Assembly: GCA_945957175.1 (NCBI GenBank)
Contig: CAMFJL010000003.1
Coordinates: 1 to 64,000, forward strand
Direction of reading: 5' to 3'
DNA from: an uncultured Legionellales bacterium
GTDB taxonomy: Bacteria > Pseudomonadota > Gammaproteobacteria > UBA1113
Length of the DNA stretch: 64,000 bases
The position numbers and the translations under genes are program-made. A model generated the notes under the pieces. That model searched no databases. It had not been told where the DNA came from and saw nothing but the letters and a program-made list of their open reading frames with translations. Shown here piece by piece: positions 39,265 through 48,829 of this stretch (position 1 is its first letter; each line of letters starts with the position of its first letter).

Positions 39265-40806
39265 CTAAGCCGCATGCGCGACTGTTGGCACACTCACAAC
39301 AAATGTCGGCTTCTGTGTTAGCCAAACGAGTCCCACGAGTGCGACAAAAATCCAACCACATAACCAGAAAAAGTCATTGGTTGCCATCATGGTTGCCTGA
39401 TTAATGATAAGCGCATATAAAAATTGATAAGCTTGATGATGCGTTAATCCTAAATGTTGTAATTGTATAATCGTCTGAGAAGCATGGTGATTATACGCAT
39501 TTATCTGTTCAACCAAGCGATCTTGATGAAATGCCTCACGCCTTTGCCATAGGGCAACAGATAAAGAAACACCAAAACTGCCGCCGATACTTCTTAAAAA
39601 ATTAGTAAGCCCCAAGCCGCTCGCTAGCTTATGTGTCGGTAAACTTAAAGTAATGATTGATAGTAATGGTGCAAAAAAACAAGCAACCCCAAGCCCCATA
39701 ATAAGACGCGGCATGATTAAATCAATAAAAGCAACATCTGTATAGAAAAAAGCACTCCATATATTAGATAAAGCAAACATGATAAATCCAAAACTGACAA
39801 CAAGACGCAAATTCACTCTATACATGAACTTGCCTAGTATCGGTGTTAGCAAAACAGGCAATAAGCCAATGGGTGCAGCAGCAAGTCCAGCCCAAGTCGC
39901 TGTGTATCCGAGTGTTGTTTGTAACCATAAGGGAAAAATAACAATGGTTGAGAAGAATGCCATATATCCTGTACCCAATAAAATAGAACCCACTGCAAAA
40001 TTTCGAATTTTAAATAAAGATAACTCTACAATAGGACTTTTTTCCGTTAATTCCCATATAAAAAAAAATACAGTGGATACAAATGAAATAATCCCTAATG
40101 TTATTATGAAATTAGAATGAAACCAATCATCGTCTTGGCCGTTATCTAAAAGAATTTGAAGACAACCCACCGCTAAAGCCAATAAAATTAAACCGACTTT
40201 ATCAATCGGTGTTTTTACAATGCTTGTATCTCGATGCTTTAATAAGCGATATGTCACATATGAGGCGAAAAGCCCAACCGGTACATTAATATAAAAAATC
40301 CATGGCCACGAGTAATTATAGGTTAACCATCCTCCTAATACTGGACCACATAAAGGCGCCACAACCGCTGTCATTGACCATAAGGAGTTGGCCATACCCT
40401 TTTTTTCATCGGGATAATTAGCAAGTAAAAGACTCTGTGATAATGGAATCATCGGCCCAGCAACCGCACCTTGCAATACTCTAAAAATGATAAGTTCAGT
40501 TAAACTATGTGAGAGCCCGCATAAAAAAGAAAAAACGGTAAAGAAAAACGTAGCCCCAACAAATAATCGAACCTCACCTAGTTGCTTAGATAACCAACCT
40601 GTTAGCGGTAACATGATAGCCGTACTGACAGTAAACGATGTGATAACCCAAGTACCTTGATTTGCACTTACTCCAACGCTGCCTGCAATATAAGGCACCG
40701 CCACATTGGCAATGGATGAGTCTAAAACGTTCATAAAAATGCCAAGTGACAACGATAGTGTCAATAGCAATAGTGCCTTGCCCACAATCGGTTGCCTATT
40801 GTCCAT
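39265..40806 (-). CDS. emrB: EmrB-type DHA2 MFS multidrug efflux pump
   Basis: A 513-residue inner-membrane drug/proton antiporter with about 14 membrane segments. DHA2 features: LGIFMNVLDSSIANVAVPYI in the first helix and GPVLGGWLTYNYSWPWIFYINVPVGL in helix 5 (motif C). ATG 40806 overlaps the emrA stop by 11 bases, so translation is coupled. With the upstream periplasmic adaptor and outer-membrane channel it forms a complete tripartite pump. No regulator gene is adjacent. Confidence 0.92.
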   Translation of the reverse strand: MDNRQPIVGKALLLLTLSLSLGIFMNVLDSSIANVAVPYIAGSVGVSANQGTWVITSFTVSTAIMLPLTGWLSKQLGEVRLFVGATFFFTVFSFLCGLSHSLTELIIFRVLQGAVAGPMIPLSQSLLLANYPDEKKGMANSLWSMTAVVAPLCGPVLGGWLTYNYSWPWIFYINVPVGLFASYVTYRLLKHRDTSIVKTPIDKVGLILLALAVGCLQILLDNGQDDDWFHSNFIITLGIISFVSTVFFFIWELTEKSPIVELSLFKIRNFAVGSILLGTGYMAFFSTIVIFPLWLQTTLGYTATWAGLAAAPIGLLPVLLTPILGKFMYRVNLRLVVSFGFIMFALSNIWSAFFYTDVAFIDLIMPRLIMGLGVACFFAPLLSIITLSLPTHKLASGLGLTNFLRSIGGSFGVSLSVALWQRREAFHQDRLVEQINAYNHHASQTIIQLQHLGLTHHQAYQFLYALIINQATMMATNDFFWLCGWIFVALVGLVWLTQKPTFVVSVPTVAHAA

Positions 40807-41995
40807 AAGCAACCATACCTACGTTAACAGGCGCATTGGCGTGAATAATGGCATTCATCACTTGGTTCACATACCTAAGCTGTGTCGCATAGGTGTTGGT
40901 CATGTAAACTGACTTTAGCTGAGGTACCTGTCGTAAAATGCTGCCTTTTTCACCGCGCGTATATACCGTCACTTCCGTCGATAATCCCAATTGCAATGGG
41001 TGCTGCTGTATTTCTTTTGGATTGAGTAACACTCGAACGGGCAAACGCTGAACGATCTTAATCCAGTTGCCTGTCGCATTTTGGGGTGGTAACAAGGCAA
41101 AAGCTGCACCAGTGCCACCTTCAATACCTTCTACAACGCCATCATAAACCACGTCATTAGCATCAACATGCACACGAACCTTCTGACCAATACGTATTCT
41201 TTTGATTTGTGTTTCTTTAAAATTAGCATCCACCCATATTTGATTAAATGGGATAATTGCAAGCAAGGGATCGCCTGGTGCAACAGTTTGACCAACTTGA
41301 ACATTACGTTTAGCGGTATAACCTCGCACCGGTGCGGCAATCGTTGTACGTACGTAATCGAGATAAGCAGCTTTGAAATTAGCTTTTGCCTGTTCAACTA
41401 AGGGATGGCTATATAAATACGTATTTTGTACACGTGCTCTTGCTGTTGCTAATTCATGTACTGCCAAATCATATTGTGCTTGTGCAGCTTCAACAGCTGT
41501 TTGCCGGTCCTGTAACTCTTCCGGTGAAATAGCTAAGGCGCCTACAAGACCTTGACGACGACTCCAATTATGCTGTGCTAATACCAAATTCGCTTTTCTG
41601 AGTGCGACTTCTGCTTGGGCTTGAGGGACATCCTCATAATATTCTCGCACTTGTCTTACCGTCTGTGCAAGATTCGCTTTTGCTCGCTGATAAGTCACGC
41701 TTGCATCAGCTTTTTGTAATTGAATAACCACCTGATTCTTTTCAACAAGTAATGTATCATCCGTATGAATCGCAATAACTGTGCCTGAAATTTGCGACAT
41801 CAATGCAACCTGGTTGCCATTAACGTAAGCATCGTCTGTTGCAATATCAAAACGTTTCCAACCAAGCCAATAAATGATAAACAATATAGCAAGCAATACG
41901 AAAGCGCCGATAGCTATAAATATCCAGCGTTTGCGCTTTTCAAGCAAAGCCTGATCTTGTTGCGATGTATCATGAAAATCAGCTTCTGGCATCAT
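40796..41995 (-). CDS. emrA: EmrA-type membrane fusion protein
   Basis: Periplasmic adaptor of the tripartite pump. The 399 residues contain a cytoplasmic N-terminus, one membrane helix (WIFIAIGAFVLLAILFIIYWLGW), a lipoyl-like half domain (IATDDAYVNGNQVALMSQISGTVIAI), a helical hairpin rich in Ala/Gln, and the barrel APVRGYTAKRNVQVGQTVAPGDPLLAIIP. The start MMPEAD overlaps the stop codon of the outer-membrane gene (ATGATG/TGA), with GGAGGG upstream. Confidence 0.93.
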   Translation of the reverse strand: MMPEADFHDTSQQDQALLEKRKRWIFIAIGAFVLLAILFIIYWLGWKRFDIATDDAYVNGNQVALMSQISGTVIAIHTDDTLLVEKNQVVIQLQKADASVTYQRAKANLAQTVRQVREYYEDVPQAQAEVALRKANLVLAQHNWSRRQGLVGALAISPEELQDRQTAVEAAQAQYDLAVHELATARARVQNTYLYSHPLVEQAKANFKAAYLDYVRTTIAAPVRGYTAKRNVQVGQTVAPGDPLLAIIPFNQIWVDANFKETQIKRIRIGQKVRVHVDANDVVYDGVVEGIEGGTGAAFALLPPQNATGNWIKIVQRLPVRVLLNPKEIQQHPLQLGLSTEVTVYTRGEKGSILRQVPQLKSVYMTNTYATQLRYVNQVMNAIIHANAPVNVGMVAYGQ

Positions 41996-43425
41996 GCGTC
42001 TGTATTCCCTCCAAGGGCCTGGATAATGGCAATCGTATTTTGCATTTGCCCTGCCTGCCATTGTAACTGATACAGCTGCTGATTCAATAGGCTTATTTGC
42101 ATGCTCAATAATTGCGAAGCATCCACAATACCACGCTGATACTGTAAATTCACCAATGCGACATTGTGTTTTAACGAATCGACAACGACTTGCTGAGCGT
42201 TTAATTGTTGCGCTGTTGTATCATATCGCGTCAACCCATCCCCTACCTGCTGTAATGCGGTTAACAAGGTTTGATTATATTCATTAACACTTGCATCATA
42301 TGCCGCATTTTGTTGACTGACTGCCGATCGCAAAAGCCCACCATCAAACAAGGGCAAACTAAGCGCTGGTTGTATTAAAATATCCCGGCTATTTTGCTCA
42401 AACAATTTATTTAAGCCAATGCTCTGGTAGCTAAAGTAGCCCACGATATTAATATCTGGAAAGAATCTCGCTTTAGCAACCTTGATATCATGAGATTTCG
42501 CTTCCACTTGCCATCGACTTGCAATCACATCAGGACGCGTAGCAATTAAATGCGCGGGTATATTTTTAGGTAAGGCCGTTTGTTGCGATAAAAAGTGAAA
42601 TGGCTTGACTTCAATGTTGGTTGTTAAAGGATTTTGGCCCATCAATGTTGCGAGCTTTTCACGGGATAAGGCAACCAATTTAATTTGATTCTCAGCATTA
42701 ATTTCCGAGGCCTGAAGCATTGTCAATGATTGGTTAACAGGTATATCTGACGTCAGCCCATGAGACGTGCGAATTTGTGCAATCGATAATAACATTTTTT
42801 GTTTGGATACTAACCGATTTTCCAATGTTAATTGGCTTATATGGCTTTGTAGCTGATAATAACTGGAGGCAACCTCAGCCGATAACACAAGCTTTGCCTC
42901 TGCTAATTCTGCTGATTTTGCTTCAGTCTCGCTCACTGCTGCAGCCACTTCTTGGCGGTGCTTACCCCAGAAATCGATATCATAGGAGGCGTTAATCGGA
43001 ACGTATCCTTGATAAACATAGTGACCACCGAAGGGTGGAGGAATATAACTGTTACCGGTATAACGCTGGGTATTCAAATAGCCATCGAAACTCACACGAG
43101 GTAATAAAGAAGATTGTGCTGCTTGGGTTTGCGCTTGAGCCGTATCAATACGTGCCTTGGCAACATCGATATTGGGTGACTGGGTAAGCGCAATGGCTTC
43201 TAGCTGGTTGAGCTGTGGGTCTTGAAAACGCAACCACCAGTCGTTGGTAGTAGGTTGTGTCGTAGGTGTAGACGTCAAAGTCGTCGGTTTGTAATCTTGT
43301 GATTTAGACAGCGTCGTTGCATCATAGGGTTTTGCATGGGTGTTTAGACCGCTGTAGTTTACACAGCCTGTTAATGCTAAAAAACCAAACAAAATCAGCA
43401 GAATAGATTGTCGCACACGCATCAT
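41992..43425 (-). CDS. NodT-family outer-membrane efflux lipoprotein
   Basis: TolC-like outer-membrane channel of the EmrAB pump. The 477 residues start with a lipoprotein signal peptide (LILFGFLALTGC, lipobox LTGC, Cys at residue 21). Two OEP repeats follow, each with SPNIDVAKARID/YYQLQSHISQL-like long helices and PINASYDIDFWGKHR, characteristic of the NodT/CusC group. It is the first gene of the operon. Upstream (43426-43669) are a CATCGCTGCGCGATG palindrome of the composite-repeat family and the pilM promoter region. Confidence 0.92.
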   Translation of the reverse strand: MMRVRQSILLILFGFLALTGCVNYSGLNTHAKPYDATTLSKSQDYKPTTLTSTPTTQPTTNDWWLRFQDPQLNQLEAIALTQSPNIDVAKARIDTAQAQTQAAQSSLLPRVSFDGYLNTQRYTGNSYIPPPFGGHYVYQGYVPINASYDIDFWGKHRQEVAAAVSETEAKSAELAEAKLVLSAEVASSYYQLQSHISQLTLENRLVSKQKMLLSIAQIRTSHGLTSDIPVNQSLTMLQASEINAENQIKLVALSREKLATLMGQNPLTTNIEVKPFHFLSQQTALPKNIPAHLIATRPDVIASRWQVEAKSHDIKVAKARFFPDINIVGYFSYQSIGLNKLFEQNSRDILIQPALSLPLFDGGLLRSAVSQQNAAYDASVNEYNQTLLTALQQVGDGLTRYDTTAQQLNAQQVVVDSLKHNVALVNLQYQRGIVDASQLLSMQISLLNQQLYQLQWQAGQMQNTIAIIQALGGNTDA

Positions 43426-43632
43426 CCATCATTATCTTTCAAAATACACCTATGTCATCGCTGCGCGATGAATTTATCACTCTTTGCACGGCCGATGCCG
43501 ATAACTTTTCGCAACAATCCCACGCTTTGAAGAGCAAAGACCAGGTTAGCACGGGCACTGAAACGCTGTCAACACAACACTTACATCCGTCATTTTCTAA
43601 TGGCAAAGGATAGCGCCGTTTAAAAAACCATG

Positions 43633-43638
43633 TATAAT
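43633..43638 (+). promoter_or_regulatory. Possible -10 element of the pilM operon
   Basis: TATAAT preceded directly by TG, 32 bases before the pilM start codon, within AT-rich DNA. No clear -35 box is found at the expected distance, so the assignment is tentative. Confidence 0.35.
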
Positions 43639-43669
43639 TAAAAAAATTAATCATTTATAGATATATTGT

Positions 43670-44653
43670 ATGCATATTGGAAGAAATCATCCCAAAACCA
43701 AAGCCCTATTAGGTTTAGCAATTCATGATACCCAAGTACAACTATTGGGCTTAAATCAGGAAGGCACCTCACCTCACATTACGGCTTTTGGTATGGCCAC
43801 ACTTGCACCAGGGATTTTTGATGGTTATGAAATCAAAGATTCACAAGCCTTAAGTCAATCCATCCGCCTAGCGCATAAACAAAGCCAATCAAAAATAAAA
43901 CACATTGCAACCGCTATCCCAACAACACGTACGATAAGTCGGTTCATTCATTTACCACGCGCGCTCACGGCTGATGCATTGCATGCCCACGTCCTCCTGG
44001 AGGCAAGCAAATGCCTACCCCCACCCCTATCTGAGCTTGCTGTTGACTACCAACGTGTTGACGACACATCGGACAATCGTTCAGAACAAACATTATTACT
44101 GATGTGTACTAAACAAAATTATGTTGATAACTTAATAAATGTGATTCACCATGCTGGACTTGTACCTATTATCATCGATGTTGATGTATTGGCTATGAGC
44201 CGTGCATGTACTCGCTTGTTTCCTTTATTAAAACTTCATTCACAACAGCTCATAGCTTTTTTTGAAATGACATCAACCAAAATGCGATTTTTTGCATTAA
44301 CACAACATCGCGTTGTTTGGACTCATGAAGAAGCTTTGGATATGTCTGCTATCACACAAACACAAGACTCAAGCCATCATCATAACAATATAGCTACCTT
44401 TATATCCCGATCATTGCAACAATTAGAAAATCAACAAAAAAGAACCATGGATATTATCTTTATTTTATCTGAAAAATCAAACAATGATGAACTCATCTAT
44501 CTTATCAATCAAATAACACCCACGTCAGTAATGGACATTGACCCCTTACTAGACATGACATTATCTAAGCATGTTGCTTTGCATCCGCATCCTATCAATC
44601 TCACCCAAGTTTGCGGTTTGGCTTTGCGAGGTGTCCATGATTACATGCATTAA
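43670..44653 (+). CDS. pilM: Type IV pilus inner-membrane platform protein PilM
   Basis: Actin-like ATPase-fold protein on the cytoplasmic face that binds the N-terminus of PilN in the pilus alignment complex. The 327 residues start KALLGLAIHDTQVQLLGL, the PilM phosphate-1-like motif; TRTISRFIHLP and HVLLEASKCLPPPLSELAVDY match the family region EAKQYIPFPLEEV. Catalytic residues are less well conserved than in relatives. It overlaps pilN by 17 bases. Low GC relative to neighbouring blocks. Confidence 0.88.
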   Translation: MHIGRNHPKTKALLGLAIHDTQVQLLGLNQEGTSPHITAFGMATLAPGIFDGYEIKDSQALSQSIRLAHKQSQSKIKHIATAIPTTRTISRFIHLPRALTADALHAHVLLEASKCLPPPLSELAVDYQRVDDTSDNRSEQTLLLMCTKQNYVDNLINVIHHAGLVPIIIDVDVLAMSRACTRLFPLLKLHSQQLIAFFEMTSTKMRFFALTQHRVVWTHEEALDMSAITQTQDSSHHHNNIATFISRSLQQLENQQKRTMDIIFILSEKSNNDELIYLINQITPTSVMDIDPLLDMTLSKHVALHPHPINLTQVCGLALRGVHDYMH

Positions 44654-45215
44654 TTTAATGCCTTGGCGAGCAATTGAGATAAAACGTAAAAATATTGTGT
44701 TTTTTAAATACTTGATAACATCTATTATAATTATTTTATTTTTACTCACATTGCTTCATTTCTATTTACGTCATACTTTCATGCGCATTAAACGTGAAAA
44801 TCAATTGATAACACAAAAAATTGAGCAATTATCACCCGATATAACTAAGATAAATACCTTGTTTTTTAAAAAATTGAATTGGCAAGAAAATATAATTCTA
44901 ATCAAAACATTACAAGCACAGCAGATAGATACTATTCATCGCTGGCAGTCTATTGAAATGAGCATGATCGATGCAGCGTACCTTGACAAGGTAACTGAAG
45001 ATAAAAATAAAATAACGATAACCGGTTATGCAAAAAATGGTGAAGCCATGACCAGTCTTGTCAATGCGCTTCGTAACACTAAACAATTTAGCAACATCGC
45101 ATTGAAAGAGATTGCCGTCAATCAACAAACTATTTTTACGCATCGTTTTCTCATCACATGTGAAATGGCTCACGATAAAGGTATAAGCTATGCGCATAAA
45201 TCCTATGACATTTGA
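44637..45215 (+). CDS. pilN: Type IV pilus assembly protein PilN
   Basis: A 192-residue bitopic protein. The short cytoplasmic N-terminus INLMPWRAIEIKRK is the conserved PilM-binding motif (IN-L-PWR). It is followed by one membrane helix (YLITSIIIILFLLTLLHFYL), a coiled coil and a periplasmic ferredoxin-like fold (ITITGYAKNGEAMTSLVNALR). ATG 44637 lies inside the end of pilM with GAGG upstream. It pairs with PilO in the periplasm. Confidence 0.92.
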   Translation: MITCINLMPWRAIEIKRKNIVFFKYLITSIIIILFLLTLLHFYLRHTFMRIKRENQLITQKIEQLSPDITKINTLFFKKLNWQENIILIKTLQAQQIDTIHRWQSIEMSMIDAAYLDKVTEDKNKITITGYAKNGEAMTSLVNALRNTKQFSNIALKEIAVNQQTIFTHRFLITCEMAHDKGISYAHKSYDI

Positions 45216-46215
45216 TAACATAGGCAGTTGGTCTTGGCCTATTAAAATAGGATTTTTTGGCATATGCCTATTTATCATAGCATTCATGATTTTTTTTATC
45301 GACATGCGCCCATTAAACGCTAAAATAAAAACAGAGAAAATAAATCAAAAACTTTTACTCGATAAATTTCAGAAAGAAAAAAATCTGACTGCGATGCTAC
45401 CGACATTACTCACACAAACTATGCAAATAAAAAAATCTTATTCTCAATTGCTTAGCCTATTACCCTTGCAGTGGGACTTACCTGGTATGATTCAAGTATT
45501 GTCCACACAGGCTACTCATCAAGCGCTTGAATTAAAAATGATAAAGCCAAGTGCTGAAATCTTAACGCCCGCTTATGCTATATTACCTATCCGATTATCT
45601 GTACAAGGAAGCTATGAGAATCTTAAACGTTTTATTATCAACATGATAAAAATACGGCCTATTGTCACAATAGACAACATTACACTCTACACAATGCCTG
45701 AAGAAACAAATCGTTTAACAAGTGTAAATCAAGTATTACTGCAGCTTCATTTGACTGTCTATATGTATAGACAACTAGATAAATCCTCGTCTCAGGCAAT
45801 TCCTACATTGCCTACCATCACCAACATACGTGAACCACTTACAACCTTACCAATAACAACCCAGCCTAATTTACCTACCCCATCCAAGTTTAATCCCTTC
45901 CATTTACCATCTGCATTAGCACAAGATGTGAATTTGAATATGTCTCAAGATGCTTTGCAACGTTATCCACTCGCAAAGCTTGTCATGGTAGGTACGCTAA
46001 TACAAGATGCACAAACATGGGGACTGATATTAACGCCAGATAACGTTATCTTGCATGTTAAAGTTGGCGATTACCTTGGACAGACAAAAGCACGTGTTGT
46101 GGCTATTTCACTTACAGATATGACTTTGACAGAAAAGACAAACCCTTTAAAAAGTGTTCCGCCGAGCTTGATACATCTGGCATTAAAGACAGTTTCGGCC
46201 TGTTCTGTGTGCTGA
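45190..46215 (+). CDS. PilO-PilP fusion protein of the type IV pilus
   Basis: A 341-residue protein joining two normally separate subunits. Residues 1-205 are PilO: NIGSWSWPIKIGFFGICLFI, one membrane helix, a coiled coil, and SVQGSYENLKRFIINMIKIRPIVTI. Residues about 235-320 are PilP: FNPFHLPSALAQ, YPLAKLVMVGTL, TWGLILTPDNVILHVKVGDYLGQ, RVVAISLTDMTLTE. PilP's own lipoprotein signal is absent; a Pro/Thr linker (about 205-235) replaces it. PilP's usual C-terminal GWxERP block is not seen and the protein ends with Cys-rich SACSVC. The start overlaps pilN by 26 bases, with AAAGG 8 bases upstream. Confidence 0.88.
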   Translation: MRINPMTFDNIGSWSWPIKIGFFGICLFIIAFMIFFIDMRPLNAKIKTEKINQKLLLDKFQKEKNLTAMLPTLLTQTMQIKKSYSQLLSLLPLQWDLPGMIQVLSTQATHQALELKMIKPSAEILTPAYAILPIRLSVQGSYENLKRFIINMIKIRPIVTIDNITLYTMPEETNRLTSVNQVLLQLHLTVYMYRQLDKSSSQAIPTLPTITNIREPLTTLPITTQPNLPTPSKFNPFHLPSALAQDVNLNMSQDALQRYPLAKLVMVGTLIQDAQTWGLILTPDNVILHVKVGDYLGQTKARVVAISLTDMTLTEKTNPLKSVPPSLIHLALKTVSACSVC

Positions 46216-46321
46216 CAGACGAAATCTCTGTTTTGGTTTTTGACGGATAAAGTGCCCTTCCTTGGGCTAATAGCGGCGTCAGCCGTCACGACAATCGTAA
46301 GTGCAAAGATTTTAGCAACAA

Positions 46322-47107
46322 TTACGATTTACATGTCTTATTGGACACAGCATAACCGCTTTGTGCCAAAATCTTACTTGCTTGACAACTTGCTAAGAAA
46401 TTCATGAACTGCTGAGCTTCTACATTATTTTTACCTTGATTTGTCAAGATAGCAACATGTGTTAAGTCAACGGGACGATAAGCATTTGTAGGATACACTA
46501 TCACTTTATTGGGGTTATTAAGGTTAACACCGCTTGCTGATAAGGCTGCAGCTGTCGTAAAGATAACATCAGCTTGCTGGCTTTGATAATCCATAACGCC
46601 TTTAGGATGGCTCAGGACTATTTTGTTTTTAACAGGATATTTCATCTTAGTAATCACAGCTTGCGCCGCACTGCCTATCGGTGCATCTTTGGGATCAGCA
46701 TACACAAGGCTGTTAACCTTACCTGCTTTTAATGCGGCTTGTAGCGATTGATTATCTTGACAGTTTGCGCAATACGCTGCTAATTGGGGGATTCCCAAAA
46801 CGATTCGTTGTGGCTCACCTGTCTTTTTTGCTACTTGTTTTTCAGCAGATTGGCCGGCAAAAACAATAACATCGAGGTTTGAGCCATTTGCTAATTTAGC
46901 AGAATGTCCAGTTTCAAGGCGAATATTCGTAGGTGAGATACCCGATGCGGTAATAAGTTTTTGTATGACTGGCAGTGTGTTATTTCCAACACCCATGGAA
47001 AATGACGTACCGTTTGCTGGCATAGGATACGCATAAACAGAGCTCGCACCTAATAGCAACGCAGGCAACACAAACGACTTAGATAACTTTCTTAAGACAG
47101 TTGACAT
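46322..47107 (-). CDS. Periplasmic substrate-binding protein, ModA-like
   Basis: A 261-residue exported protein. Signal peptide LSKSFVLPALLLGASSVYA. The mature part has the type 2 binding fold; VNSLVYADPKDAPIGSAAQAVI matches the hallmark of molybdate-binding ModA proteins (DP-x2-AP-G). No permease or ATPase gene is adjacent, so the transported ligand and partner are unknown. It contains four cysteines (CANC, and two near the C-terminus), unusual for ModA. It converges with pilOP and is divergent from the MFS gene. Confidence 0.78.
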   Translation of the reverse strand: MSTVLRKLSKSFVLPALLLGASSVYAYPMPANGTSFSMGVGNNTLPVIQKLITASGISPTNIRLETGHSAKLANGSNLDVIVFAGQSAEKQVAKKTGEPQRIVLGIPQLAAYCANCQDNQSLQAALKAGKVNSLVYADPKDAPIGSAAQAVITKMKYPVKNKIVLSHPKGVMDYQSQQADVIFTTAAALSASGVNLNNPNKVIVYPTNAYRPVDLTHVAILTNQGKNNVEAQQFMNFLASCQASKILAQSGYAVSNKTCKS

Positions 47108-47415
47108 ATCAATCTCCTTGTTTCAAATCAATGCTATAGCGATATGCCCAAAGAACTTCAGTTTGCAGATGGAAAGCTGAAGGAAGGGTATGACAACATG
47201 AGTCTAACAAACTCAATAATAACTATCAATTGCTTTAGCCACATCTCGCTATCGTCTTGAAAACATATACTCTATGGTCAATAGTCGTATTTTTATGATA
47301 CAATACCTCATCTTTCTAAAAAGATCCGAAAAGCTTTCAGTTGCAACAAAGAATGCTTTGTTGTGTATCGACCGTATACCGCTGTTTGAAAACTCAAAGG
47401 CAGGTACCCTTAATC
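47108..47415. other. Divergent intergenic region with a degenerate repeat end
   Basis: 308 bases between two divergent genes, hence the likely site of both promoters. AGTTTGCAGATGGAAAGCTG (47160) followed by AAGGAAGGGTATG resembles the right end of the MITE-like element. I see no gene. Confidence 0.5.
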
Positions 47416-48684
47416 ATGATGCGCTCTTTACAAGCCTATTTAAAACATTATCGTGGATTTGCGCCAGCCGTATGGATTAATATTATTGGGGTCTTTATTG
47501 CAACCTCAGGCTTAGTCATTAATACGTTTTTTACCCTATTTTTGGTCAATGACAGAAATATTGGCTTATACAGCCTTGGCATCATTTTAGCAACTGGCGG
47601 CCTTGGGGCGGTAATTGGTTCTTATGTAAGTGGCTATTTATGTGATCGTATGAATCCTGCAAAAATTGCACCACTTGGCTTATTAGGCTTCGCATTATTT
47701 GTCGTATTTTTCCCTTTTACATATTCAGTCATCCTGCTCATTTTATTAAATTTTACCACTAACTTATTTTTAGCTATATTTCGCCCATCTAATTTTATGA
47801 TTATTTTTGCTAATTGTGACGTTGCAGATAGAACTCGAGTGATGGCACTGTATAGAGTGGCTTATAATCTTGGCATTTCTTTTGGTGCAACCTTAGGTGG
47901 TCTTCTGGCTTCTATCAGCTTTATATTACTTTTTAGTTTCTCTTCGGTGATGAGTTTTGCAGCCATTGCTATGATGTTAAAATACTATCCACTACTTGCG
48001 AAAAAAATATATCACAAAGAAATGTGTGCATCTGGAAAATCATTTAGGCAACTAAGCATCTTGACTGACTTTTCTAAAAATAAAGCTTTTCTCATGCTCT
48101 CATTACTTTTTTTACTTTATAATGTTATTTTTGCGCAGGTTCGTTCAACCTACGCTATTTACTTAAATCATATTTACCATATCAGCCTAAGGAATCTAGG
48201 TCTACTTATGTTGATTAACTTCTTGCTCATCGTGTTTTTTGAAGTCCCGATGATGAATATATTTAAACACTATAAATTATTATATTTATGTTTATATGGT
48301 ACATTATTTTTAGGTTTGAGTTATTTTATTTTACCCTTTGGTACAGGCTGTCTTTTTGCCGCAACATCTATATTTGGCTGGACTATCAGTGAAATTTTAG
48401 CAACCTCACCATTTATCAGCCTAGCTCTGCAATACGCAAATCCACAAGCACCTGCTTTATATGTCGGCATATTTCAAAGTATCTCATCACTTGCTATGAT
48501 TTTAGCGCCGAGTCTTGGTACTTTTATCTATGGATTTCACAACGGCGATCTCATATGGTACGGTTCTGGCATTATCACGTTGCTTATGATGTTTGGGTTT
48601 TATTATCTACTTAAACTAGAACATGCTTCTACATCTTTAGCTGTGAATCCTTCGATAAAATCAAGCTCTACACTGACTTTGTGA
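47416..48684 (+). CDS. MFS transporter
   Basis: A 422-residue membrane protein with about twelve hydrophobic segments. The loop GYLCDRMNPAKIAPLGLLGF is the MFS 2-3 motif, and RVMALYRVAYNLGISFGATLGGLL the helix 4-5 region. It resembles small-molecule exporters of the MdtH-like group, but the substrate is unknown. ATG 47416 begins MMRSLQAYLKHYRGF; a longer open frame upstream lacks a start signal. A Ser/Thr-rich cytoplasmic tail ends the protein. Very AT-rich codon use. Confidence 0.85.
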   Translation: MMRSLQAYLKHYRGFAPAVWINIIGVFIATSGLVINTFFTLFLVNDRNIGLYSLGIILATGGLGAVIGSYVSGYLCDRMNPAKIAPLGLLGFALFVVFFPFTYSVILLILLNFTTNLFLAIFRPSNFMIIFANCDVADRTRVMALYRVAYNLGISFGATLGGLLASISFILLFSFSSVMSFAAIAMMLKYYPLLAKKIYHKEMCASGKSFRQLSILTDFSKNKAFLMLSLLFLLYNVIFAQVRSTYAIYLNHIYHISLRNLGLLMLINFLLIVFFEVPMMNIFKHYKLLYLCLYGTLFLGLSYFILPFGTGCLFAATSIFGWTISEILATSPFISLALQYANPQAPALYVGIFQSISSLAMILAPSLGTFIYGFHNGDLIWYGSGIITLLMMFGFYYLLKLEHASTSLAVNPSIKSSSTLTL

Positions 48685-48829
48685 GGTTGTACCGTGGATT
48701 TAACTAAAAATAGATCTCTAATGATTACTATTTTCTCAGTCCTGTCGTTATCAAACAAGCAACAAACAAGCGGAACTCCGCAGACAAGTCATGAGGTGTT
48801 GCCAAAGAGAGAAAAGAAAGGAGCTTTTT

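Noticed and set aside
47341-47415. 25-codon N-terminal extension of the MFS transporter
   Set aside because: Cys/Arg-rich, no ribosome binding site; ATG 47416 begins the hydrophobic protein properly.
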